Of a stretch of 64,000 nucleotides of DNA, positions 25,786 through 32,492 are shown in pieces. A model generated the notes under the pieces. It was not told the DNA's origin and searched no databases. It saw only the letters and a list, made by a program, of their open reading frames with translations. This DNA comes from Cupriavidus campinensis (GTDB lineage Bacteria; Pseudomonadota; Gammaproteobacteria; Burkholderiales; Burkholderiaceae). The stretch is from contig NZ_CAJPVH010000001.1 of assembly GCF_905397395.1 (NCBI RefSeq), positions 62,001 through 126,000 on the forward strand, in the 5' to 3' direction. Numbering within the stretch: the first letter of the stretch is position 1; each line of letters starts with the position of its first letter. Position numbers and translations under genes: made by a program.

Positions 25786-26892
25786 ATGAGCAGCGATACG
25801 CTGACTGAACGGGTCGGAGCCGACTCCATTCCCGCGACGAAATCCAAGGTCAGCGCCAAGCGGTTGCTGGCGACTGGCCTGCTGGTGGCGGCCGGACTCG
25901 CCGGGGTGGGCTACGGCTACCACTGGTGGACATCCGCCCGGTTCGTGGAAAGCACCGACGATGCCTACGTCGGTGGCGATATCACCGTGATTGGCGCCAA
26001 GGTGGGCGGATATATCGCGGAAGTGGCGGTGACGGACAACCAGTCCGTCCGGGCTGGTGACCTGCTGGTACGCATTGACGACCGCGATTACCGCGCCGCA
26101 CTCGCCAAGGCCGAGGGCGCCGTGGCGGCCCAGCAGGCGTTGCTCGCCAACCTCGATGCAACCGCGCGCCTCCAGGAGGCCGTGATCGGGCAGGCCAAGG
26201 CCGGGATAGCGTCGACCAATGCCGACACCGTGCGGGCCCGCGACGATCAGTTGCGCTACGCGAGCCTCGTGGCCAAGGCCGCCGTTTCCATCCAAAGCTC
26301 GCAAAAGGCGGATTCGGACTACAAGCAGGCGCAGGCCAACGGCGAGCGCGCACGTGCCTCGCTGCTCGCCGCGCAGCGTCAGCTGGACGTGATCGGCACA
26401 CAGAAGCAGCAGGCCCAGGCGGCGCTGGCGCAGGCGATTGCCGAGCGGGACATCGCCAAACTGAACCTGAGCTATACGGCGTTGCGTGCGCCCGTGGACG
26501 GCACCGTGGGCAACCGGCGCGCCCGGGTGGGCGCCTTTGCGGGCGCCGGCAGCCAGTTGCTGGCCATCGTGCCGGCGGGCGGGCTGTGGGTGGATGCCAA
26601 TTTCAAGGAAGGGCAGCTCGCGCACATGCGCCCCGGCATGCCGGTGGAAATCGAGGCCGATGTGCTGCCCGGCCGTGTCTTCCATGGCCACGTGGCAAGC
26701 CTGGCGCCTGCCACCGGCGCGCAGTTCAGCGTGTTGCCGCCGGAGAATGCCACCGGCAACTTCACCAAGATCGTCCAGCGCGTGCCGGTGCGGGTGCAGC
26801 TGGATGAGCAGGATGCCCGGCTTGGCGTGCTGCGCCCGGGCCTCTCGGTCGTCGCGCAGGTCAATACGCTGCCGCCGAAGCAGGTGCAGTGA
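25786..26892 (+). CDS. HlyD/EmrA-family membrane-fusion protein
   Basis: 368 residues from ATG 25786 (GAGAGGAAG site). One N-terminal membrane helix (LLATGLLVAAGLAGVGYGY, residues about 24-42), then the biotinyl-lipoyl half (STDDAYVGGDITVIGAKVGG, VAVTDNQSVRAGDLLVRIDD), a long alpha-helical hairpin rich in Ala and Gln (about 95-210), and the returning lipoyl/barrel part (YTALRAPVDGTVGNRRARVG, LWVDANFKEGQLAHMRPGMP). It bridges the inner-membrane MFS pump and the outer-membrane channel. Its stop overlaps the start of the pump gene. Confidence 0.92.
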   Translation: MSSDTLTERVGADSIPATKSKVSAKRLLATGLLVAAGLAGVGYGYHWWTSARFVESTDDAYVGGDITVIGAKVGGYIAEVAVTDNQSVRAGDLLVRIDDRDYRAALAKAEGAVAAQQALLANLDATARLQEAVIGQAKAGIASTNADTVRARDDQLRYASLVAKAAVSIQSSQKADSDYKQAQANGERARASLLAAQRQLDVIGTQKQQAQAALAQAIAERDIAKLNLSYTALRAPVDGTVGNRRARVGAFAGAGSQLLAIVPAGGLWVDANFKEGQLAHMRPGMPVEIEADVLPGRVFHGHVASLAPATGAQFSVLPPENATGNFTKIVQRVPVRVQLDEQDARLGVLRPGLSVVAQVNTLPPKQVQ

Positions 26893-28496
26893 TGACGGCT
26901 GCCGGCCTGACCCGCTCGTCGCGCGCCGTGGCGGACACGCCTCCGGGACAGATGTCCACCGCCGCCAAGGTGCTTGCTTTCGGCACGATGTGCGTGGGCA
27001 TGTTCATCGCCTTGCTGGACATCCAGATCGTTTCTGCATCGTTGCGCGATATCGGCGGCGCGCTCTCCGCCGGGGCCGATGAGACGGTCTGGGTGCAAAC
27101 CAGCTACCTGATCGCCGAGATTATCGTCATTCCGCTGTCAGGCTGGCTCTCGCGTGTGATGTCGACGCGCTGGCTGTTTGCCGCCTCCGCGGCAGGCTTC
27201 ACGGTGACCAGCCTGCTGTGCGGCATGGCGTGGGACATCCAGAGCATGATCGCGTTTCGCGCGCTGCAGGGTTTCCTGGGCGGCTCGATGATCCCGATGG
27301 TGTTCACCACGGCCTTCGCATTCTTCAGCGGGCCGCAGCGGGTGATCGCGGCCGCCACGGTCGGCGCGCTGGCCTCGCTGGCGCCCACGCTGGGGCCAAC
27401 GGTTGGCGGCTGGATCACCGACCATTTCTCGTGGCACTGGCTGTTCTTCATCAACCTCGTGCCCGGCATCTTCGTGACCGTGGCGGTACCGTTGCTGGTC
27501 AAGGTCGACCGGCCCAACTGGTCGCTGCTGCGCGGGGCGGATTACCTCGGCATGGGATTGATGGCGGTGTTCCTGGGTTGCCTCGAATACACGCTGGAAG
27601 AGGGCCCGCGCTGGGACTGGTTCGGCGACAACGTCATCCTGGCCACCGCCTGGATCTCCGGCCTGGCGGGCGCCGCCTTCATCTGGCGCTCGCTGACCCA
27701 TGCCAATCCGGTGGTGGACCTGCGCGCGCTCAAGGAGCGCAACTTCGCGCTCGGCTGCTTTTTCTCCTTCGTCACCGGCATCGGCATCTTCGCCACCATC
27801 TACCTGACGCCGCTGTTCCTGGGGCGCGTGCGCGGCTTCAGCGCGCTTGATATCGGGCTGGCGGTATTCTCCACGGGTGTGTTCCAGATGGCGTCGATCC
27901 CGCTCTATGCCTTCCTGGCCAACCGGGTGGACCTGCGCTGGCTGATGATGTTCGGCCTGGCGATGTTCGGCATCTCGATGTGGTACTTCGCACCTATCAC
28001 GCACGATTGGGGATCGGCAGAACTGCTGTTGCCCCAGGCGCTGCGCGGCATGGCGCAACAGTTTGCGGTGGCGCCTACGGTTACGCTGACGCTCGGCAGT
28101 CTGCCGCCGGAGCGGCTCAGGCTGGCATCGGGGCTGTTCAATCTGATGCGCAACCTGGGCGGCGCTATCGGCATCGCGGCGTGTGCCACGGTGCTCAACG
28201 ATCGCGGCAATATGCACTTCCTGCGCGAGGCGGAGCATCTCAACATCCGCAATGAAGCCATGGGTAACCTGCTGCAGAGCGTCAGCGAGCGGTTCATGGC
28301 AGCCGGCCACGACGCCCTCGATGCACAGACCGCCGCGCTGCGGCAACTATGGGGACTGGCCTGGCGCGAGGCCCAGACGCAAACCTTTGGCGACATCTAC
28401 CTGTTGATTCTGGTGTGCTTCGGCATTGCCACGGCAATGGTGCCGCTGATGCGCAAGGTGGCCGCACCGAAGGCACCGTCTGCGGATGCGCATTGA
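26892..28496 (+). CDS. DHA2-type MFS drug efflux pump (EmrB-like)
   Basis: 534 residues from the ATG whose A overlaps the upstream TGA. Fourteen membrane segments are expected for DHA2 and the hydrophobic pattern fits. Motifs include the first helix MCVGMFIALLDIQIVSASL (motif D1 with the membrane Asp), GGSMIPMVFTTAF, motif C as ASLAPTLGPTVGGWI, and FFINLVPGIF. With the EmrA-like adaptor and the divergent NodT-type channel it forms a proton-driven tripartite pump for hydrophobic drugs or uncouplers. Confidence 0.92.
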   Translation: MTAAGLTRSSRAVADTPPGQMSTAAKVLAFGTMCVGMFIALLDIQIVSASLRDIGGALSAGADETVWVQTSYLIAEIIVIPLSGWLSRVMSTRWLFAASAAGFTVTSLLCGMAWDIQSMIAFRALQGFLGGSMIPMVFTTAFAFFSGPQRVIAAATVGALASLAPTLGPTVGGWITDHFSWHWLFFINLVPGIFVTVAVPLLVKVDRPNWSLLRGADYLGMGLMAVFLGCLEYTLEEGPRWDWFGDNVILATAWISGLAGAAFIWRSLTHANPVVDLRALKERNFALGCFFSFVTGIGIFATIYLTPLFLGRVRGFSALDIGLAVFSTGVFQMASIPLYAFLANRVDLRWLMMFGLAMFGISMWYFAPITHDWGSAELLLPQALRGMAQQFAVAPTVTLTLGSLPPERLRLASGLFNLMRNLGGAIGIAACATVLNDRGNMHFLREAEHLNIRNEAMGNLLQSVSERFMAAGHDALDAQTAALRQLWGLAWREAQTQTFGDIYLLILVCFGIATAMVPLMRKVAAPKAPSADAH

Positions 28497-28607
28497 GGAA
28501 ACGGACGTGTTGAGTTGGTGCGGCGATTGGTAGCAGATATGCTCGATCAGCCGCAGGGCGAGGCCACTGTTCGCGCCAACAGGGAGCGGGTGCGTGCTCG
28601 CGGATGC

Positions 28608-28648
28608 TTGATGTAGATCAGGCTGCGGTCCAGCTGCCCCTCTATATT
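28608..28648 (+). promoter_or_regulatory. FNR/Anr-like box with -10 hexamer
   Basis: TTGATGTAGATCAG (28608-28621) matches the FNR consensus TTGAT-N4-ATCAA at 9 of 10 fixed positions. A TATATT hexamer at 28643-28648 would place the transcription start near 28655, about 41 bases from the centre of the box, the geometry of a class II FNR-activated promoter. The first gene downstream is the small periplasmic protein at 28763. Nothing else is seen in the 266-base gap. Confidence 0.68.
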
Positions 28649-28762
28649 GGCTTGGCAACCGCAGCACTCGCCTATCCCACGGGCCCATTCTCCGGATCTG
28701 CCGCAGATGGAATGCCCGTAGCATCGGGATTCATACCTCTCTCATCAACTGGAAGCACGCAC

Positions 28763-29017
28763 ATGAAGAAGATCGCTACCCTCATTTTGCTGACGGCTAC
28801 CATCTCGACGATGGCGTGGGCTCAGCAGGCCAGCCCCGGAAGTTCCGCAACGAATGATCAGTTGGTTCAGATGCGGTTGGAAATTCAATCCGCACGAAAG
28901 GAATATGATCGAAAAGTCAAGGAGGCGAAGGGCGTGTTTAATGAGGCGAAGAAGGCCGCTGCGCAGGAACGCGACACCGCGATTTCTGCAGCCCGCACCA
29001 AAGGTGGCCAAAGTTAG
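28763..29017 (+). CDS. small periplasmic coiled-coil protein, unknown function
   Basis: 84 residues. MKKIATLILLTATISTMAWA is a clear Sec signal peptide. The mature 64 residues are highly charged and helical (MRLEIQSARKEYDRKVKEAK, then FNEAKKAAAQERDTAISAA), with the heptad-like pattern of a coiled coil. No family recognised; small exported helical proteins of this kind often bind membranes, metals or chaperone partners. An FNR-type promoter lies upstream, putting it in the same regulon as the neighbouring stress genes. Confidence 0.75.
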   Translation: MKKIATLILLTATISTMAWAQQASPGSSATNDQLVQMRLEIQSARKEYDRKVKEAKGVFNEAKKAAAQERDTAISAARTKGGQS

Positions 29018-29136
29018 TGGGAATGGCTTATGGGGCCGTGCCTGGGGGTAGTGCCTGGGAATAGTGCCTTGGCCTGGCGCGTCCTGCGACGCCGCGACGT
29101 TCACGAAGTAGAGGGCCTTCCGCGATGGCTCGCTGC

Positions 29137-29583
29137 CTAAGGGGCGCGCACCAGTAGCACCGGCACCTTCGATTCCCGCACCAGACCCTCTGCCACGCTG
29201 CCCATTACCAGGCGCCGCACCCCGCGCCTGCCGTGCGTGCCAAGTACGACCACGTCGGCGTGGGCGCGTTGCGCCGCCGCGTTGATCATCGTGGCAACGT
29301 CGCCGAGCCCGAGCAGTTCGTCAAGCAGTTCCGCGCGGCATGTGACATGACCAGCATGAGCCCTCGCCTCGGCCTCGGTCAGCAGCTTGCGTCCGCCCTC
29401 AAGCAAGGCGGGGCGCAAGTCTCCCAGATTGCCGTAGCCCATGTCGTACTTGAGATAGCTGTTGTCGATCACGTGAACAATATGCAGGGTCGCATTGCAC
29501 ATTGCCGCGAGGCGCATGGCCTCGTCCAGGGCGAGATTGCCGCAGTCGCTGCCATCGATGGCGACGAGGATGGTCTGATACAT
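29137..29583 (-). CDS. universal stress protein, UspA family
   Basis: 148 residues, the standard single-domain length. YQTILVAIDGSDCGNLALDE opens the fold (Asp of the ATP site), and VVVLGTHGRRGVRRLVMGS contains the G-2X-G-9X-G(S/T) ATP-binding motif, so it is an ATP-binding USP. Such proteins accumulate on growth arrest, oxygen limitation and oxidative stress. The gene is divergent from a DUF1488 gene across an FNR-like box. Confidence 0.93.
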   Translation of the reverse strand: MYQTILVAIDGSDCGNLALDEAMRLAAMCNATLHIVHVIDNSYLKYDMGYGNLGDLRPALLEGGRKLLTEAEARAHAGHVTCRAELLDELLGLGDVATMINAAAQRAHADVVVLGTHGRRGVRRLVMGSVAEGLVRESKVPVLLVRAP

Positions 29584-29711
29584 GACATGGTCCCCTTGGA
29601 AGGACGCCGGTTAAGCGGTACCGGTGTGCGGGTAGATAGACGCCGCTTCAGCATAGGTGCGGGATGCGGCTGCCAGTTGATGCATGTCATGGGGAAGCTA
29701 ATGGCACTTCA

Positions 29712-29752
29712 TTGACTGGGGTCAACCTGCAAGTCCTGGTGGCCCCTACCTT
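29712..29752. promoter_or_regulatory. FNR/Anr-like box between usp and DUF1488 genes
   Basis: TTGACTGGGGTCAA (29712-29725) is a perfect inverted repeat matching 8 of 10 fixed FNR positions. Rightward, TACCTT at 29747-29752 lies where a -10 hexamer should be for a class II promoter, 30 bases before the DUF1488 start. Leftward, the -10 for the usp gene is less clear. Confidence 0.6.
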
Positions 29753-29788
29753 GGAAAGACCGACACGGCCCTCGGATGGCGGATACCT

Positions 29789-30067
29789 ATGCACAAGATC
29801 GAATTTGCCGGCGAAATGCCGGATTACTACCCGACCGGTCCCAGTCTGCAATGCTCAGCAACAGTGGACGGTGTGCCTGCGACATATGAGATTACCGCCG
29901 AGGCGCTCGAGGATCATTTTGGCGCCCGCTCATACCTCAGCGAGGATCTGCTGCCGGCATTCATGAGCAACCGCCAAGACATTGAGCGCGTTGCGGGCGC
30001 CTTGTTCGAGATGACGGAAGCGCGGCATATCGTGCTGCACAGTGGCCATTTCCGCTTCGCGTTGTAA
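29789..30067 (+). CDS. DUF1488-family protein
   Basis: 92 residues, small and acidic. The pattern of an N-terminal beta hairpin (LQCSATVDGVPATYEITAEA) followed by helices (RQDIERVAGALFEM) fits DUF1488 (PF07369), a family of unknown function common in Burkholderiaceae stress clusters. It lies 27 bases before a lipoprotein-like ORF. A second, clearer DUF1488 gene occurs at 49231-49479. Confidence 0.65.
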   Translation: MHKIEFAGEMPDYYPTGPSLQCSATVDGVPATYEITAEALEDHFGARSYLSEDLLPAFMSNRQDIERVAGALFEMTEARHIVLHSGHFRFAL

Positions 30068-30093
30068 AGCCGGACAGGGCCTGGAGGTACGCC

Positions 30094-30375
30094 ATGGAGA
30101 AGTACTTGCGCTCGTGCCAACAGGCAAAACAGGCAAAACAGGCAAGGCGGGGGCGATGGTGGGCGCTCGCCGCTTGCGCGCTGGTGCCGTTCTGTGCCGG
30201 ATGTTCCTCGGCGCGCAACCCGCTGCATCCCCCGAGGCCGCGCGCGGTTGCGCTCGCTCCCACGGGCCTCGAGCAAGCGCAGGCGGCGTCTTCCTGGCCC
30301 GGCATAACTCAATCGTGGCGCAGGTCGATGCCGAAGCCACCCGCAAGTTCGCAGTCGACGATCCCCGCAGCATAG
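30094..30375 (+). CDS. possible small lipoprotein
   Basis: 93 residues with a good GGAGG site 7 bases before the ATG. A charged N-terminus, a hydrophobic core (WWALAACALVPF) and CAGCSSA form a convincing lipoprotein signal. The rest is Pro/Ala-rich and unlike anything I know. The N-terminal part contains a 9-base CAGGCAAAA repeat. Its last 67 bases overlap the opposing 84-residue gene, so either the C-terminus is frame-damaged or one of the two is not real. Confidence 0.4.
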   Translation: MEKYLRSCQQAKQAKQARRGRWWALAACALVPFCAGCSSARNPLHPPRPRAVALAPTGLEQAQAASSWPGITQSWRRSMPKPPASSQSTIPAA

Positions 30376-30563
30376 GCGAACAGCCATGACTCGGCTTGTT
30401 CCACGCTCTCGGGTGGGGCGGGCCAGTCAGGCGTAAACCGGATGCCGATGCCGCCTTCCGGGGCGCCAATATGGATACTGCCGCCGGGGTGGCCCGCAGC
30501 AATGGCGTCGGGGACAAAGAGTATGATCTGGAACCCCTTGTACGACCGTTTTGCTTCATGCAT
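30309..30563 (-). CDS. small protein of unknown function, last gene of the BON operon
   Basis: 84 residues starting 2 bases after the BON gene's stop codon, so translation is probably coupled. HEAKRSYKGFQIILFVPD, then GGSIHIGAPEGGIGIRFTPD and a helix ESVEQAESWLFAYAAGIVD suggest a compact alpha/beta protein. No signal peptide and no recognised family. Transcribed with the nitroreductase-like, 80-residue and BON genes. Confidence 0.6.
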   Translation of the reverse strand: MHEAKRSYKGFQIILFVPDAIAAGHPGGSIHIGAPEGGIGIRFTPDWPAPPESVEQAESWLFAYAAGIVDCELAGGFGIDLRHD

Positions 30564-30565
30564 GG

Positions 30566-31213
30566 TTACGGCCGCGTCTCGAGTTGGTCAATGACCGCCG
30601 AGATGCCCGGGGCCGACCATACGGCGCCGACAGCGGCGCGGCGATCGGCCAGGGAGTCCACGTGCCCGCTCAGCGTGGCCGTGCCGCCCTCGACCTTCAC
30701 AGTTATATGATGGGCCTCGCGCACGGCATGACGGCGCAACGCCTCTTCGATGCGTTTCTCCACGTCGGGGGACGCTGCCTTCTCGTGCATCCGGATGCTG
30801 TTGACCACGCCGATCACACCGCGCAACTGGCTTACCGTGCGTTCCGCCAGGTGCTTCTGGTAGCCCCAATCGACATCGCCCGATAGCGTCACCCACCCGC
30901 GCTCGACGCGCACCTTGATGGCATCTGCGGGCAGATGCACGTGCCATTGCAGGGCCTCGCGGGCTGCCTCGGCAACGGCTTCGTCAAGGAGTGCGCCGGG
31001 CGGATGTACGTCGAGCTTGATGATGACGGCACGTACGCCAGAGATTCGTTCCACGGCGCGCTCGGCGGCGAGCTTCTCCGAGTAGCTGGATAGGTGTCCG
31101 CTCAGTGTGACAATTCCCTTGTGGACCTCCACGCCAATGGACGCCGCGTCTATGGCCGGGTCCCAGTCTAGTTCCTCGGTGACGTCTTTCTGGATCTGAT
31201 GATCTGATTTCAT
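30566..31213 (-). CDS. triple BON-domain protein (OsmY-like)
   Basis: 215 residues made of three BON repeats at about 1-70, 75-145 and 148-215. Each has the VxVxxGxVTLSGxV core (EVHKGIVTLSGHLSSY, RVERGWVTLSGDVDWG, KVEGGTATLSGHVDSL) followed by the alpha segment with ERISGVRAV / SQLRGVIGVV. BON domains bind phospholipid or osmoprotective ligands. No signal peptide is evident, unlike periplasmic E. coli OsmY. It is in the leftward operon behind the nitroreductase-like gene. Confidence 0.92.
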   Translation of the reverse strand: MKSDHQIQKDVTEELDWDPAIDAASIGVEVHKGIVTLSGHLSSYSEKLAAERAVERISGVRAVIIKLDVHPPGALLDEAVAEAAREALQWHVHLPADAIKVRVERGWVTLSGDVDWGYQKHLAERTVSQLRGVIGVVNSIRMHEKAASPDVEKRIEEALRRHAVREAHHITVKVEGGTATLSGHVDSLADRRAAVGAVWSAPGISAVIDQLETRP

Positions 31214-31267
31214 GCTTTACCCCTGTTGTCGCACCTGGCAATCGTCCGAAGACGCTGTGGAGACTGG

Positions 31268-31510
31268 CTAGCGGAGTTCGTACTCGCGCATCATCTCTGT
31301 CGTAACGGCCTTGATCGTGGGCAGGCACGACGGCCTGACTGCCGGGAAGGCTTCAATAGTCCAATTGCAGCCGCCGTTGGCAGCAGCGTCGACACGCTGC
31401 GGCAACGGGATGTCGCAGTCGCGGCAGTCATCGCCAAGGTCGGCGTTCTCCTGCAGGCGGCGCAGGATTTCGTTGCGGATCTCATCCGCACTGCCGAAGT
31501 TCCTGATCAT
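31268..31510 (-). CDS. small conserved-looking hypothetical protein
   Basis: 80 residues: an N-terminal amphipathic helix (SADEIRNEILRRLQENADLG), then three cysteines in DDCRDCDIPLPQRVDA and NGGCNW, then a final helix (PTIKAVTTEMMREYELR). The CxxC could bind a metal or be redox-active. Its place inside the stress operon (46 bases from the nitroreductase-like gene, 55 from the BON gene) and its good codon pattern support a real gene. Function unknown. Confidence 0.65.
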   Translation of the reverse strand: MIRNFGSADEIRNEILRRLQENADLGDDCRDCDIPLPQRVDAAANGGCNWTIEAFPAVRPSCLPTIKAVTTEMMREYELR

Positions 31511-31555
31511 GGTTGTGTCTCCTGATTTCTCTCAGTGGCGCTTCGGCCAGGGCGT

Positions 31556-32221
31556 CTAGGTTGGCGATCGGTGGGGCAGTGCCGGACGTCCGATGGTCTG
31601 CGACAGGATCGGCTCCTCGTCCTCGTTAAGCGACATATGCTCTGCCAGCTGACGCCGGTTGATCCAGCCCCGCACTACGGCGCCCAGCCCGGCCGAGGCG
31701 CAGTAGAGATAGACGTTCTGAACCATGGCGCCAGCCGCGGCGGCGGCAAAGGTGTCGCGCAGCGTGGGTGGGACATCCTGCATCCGGCCGTGGTTGGCCA
31801 CGTAGACCAGGTCCAGCGGCGCCATGCCGACGAAATCCTGATAGCCGGTCATGCTGCGCACGTCCGCCGCGCGTTTCAGCGCCAGGCAATGGTGTACTGG
31901 GTCGTAGCGGTAGAGGCCGGCGGGCAGCGCTGCGTAGACGTCGATGACGGCCTCGCCGTGCGGCGAGGGGGCGGTACGCCCGCCGCCTTGCGAGCGATTG
32001 ATCCCTGCTGCGGCCCACAGCAATTCGCTCAGTTGCTGCAACGGCAGCGCCTGCTCGTCGAACTCACGGGTGCTCATGCGCTGCCACAACGCCCCCATCA
32101 GCGGCAGACCATTTGTGCGGTCCGGCTGTGGCAGGGCGATTACCCGCCCGGTCGTGCCGGAGGCGGTGCGTGGCAGCAGGCCCCTAATGGGCTGGTAGGG
32201 GATAAATTTGAGTTCGTCCAT
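31556..32221 (-). CDS. nitroreductase-like / SagB-type dehydrogenase
   Basis: 221 residues from the ATG at 32221. LWQRMSTREFDEQALPLQQL then SELLWAAAGINR is the FMN-binding opening of the nitroreductase fold, and AAAAGAMVQNVYLYCASAGLG then AVVRGW is the conserved second FMN segment. Members reduce nitro or thiazoline/oxazoline-type substrates with NAD(P)H. Here it heads a stress operon and shares its divergent promoter region, including an FNR-like box, with the P-type ATPase gene. Confidence 0.85.
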   Translation of the reverse strand: MDELKFIPYQPIRGLLPRTASGTTGRVIALPQPDRTNGLPLMGALWQRMSTREFDEQALPLQQLSELLWAAAGINRSQGGGRTAPSPHGEAVIDVYAALPAGLYRYDPVHHCLALKRAADVRSMTGYQDFVGMAPLDLVYVANHGRMQDVPPTLRDTFAAAAAGAMVQNVYLYCASAGLGAVVRGWINRRQLAEHMSLNEDEEPILSQTIGRPALPHRSPT

Positions 32222-32362
32222 AGGATGCTCACAATGTTCCCAAGAATGCCGCTCCACTTTGGGGAGGCCTCGGTAGGACGAATGTAGGTGTTGCGTCTAG
32301 CCGTGGTTTGCGTTGCATCAAGCCAGCTTCACGGGGCGTGCCGGACGGCGGCCAACCGTCAC

Positions 32363-32403
32363 TTGATCCACGTCAATTGAGTCCGGATGCGCTCAAATAT
32401 GCT
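32363..32403. promoter_or_regulatory. FNR/Anr-like box in the nitroreductase / P-ATPase divergent promoter
   Basis: TTGATCCACGTCAA (32363-32376) matches 9 of 10 fixed FNR positions. TATGCT at 32398-32403 is correctly placed as a -10, predicting a start of transcription near 32410. That makes an ATG at 32406 unusable for the ATPase and supports the start at 32493. The operon to the left begins 142 bases away. Confidence 0.68.
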
Positions 32404-32492
32404 AGATGACGATCAGTGGGCGAGTCAGGCCGTCAAAGACGCCTTCTTCGAAATTTTTCCGCTGTCCCCAACATCACTTTGACGCGACCGAC

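Noticed and set aside
32406-32492. ATG at 32406 as the P-type ATPase start
   Set aside because: It precedes the transcription start predicted from the FNR box and TATGCT hexamer and has no ribosome site; family homology begins after 32493.
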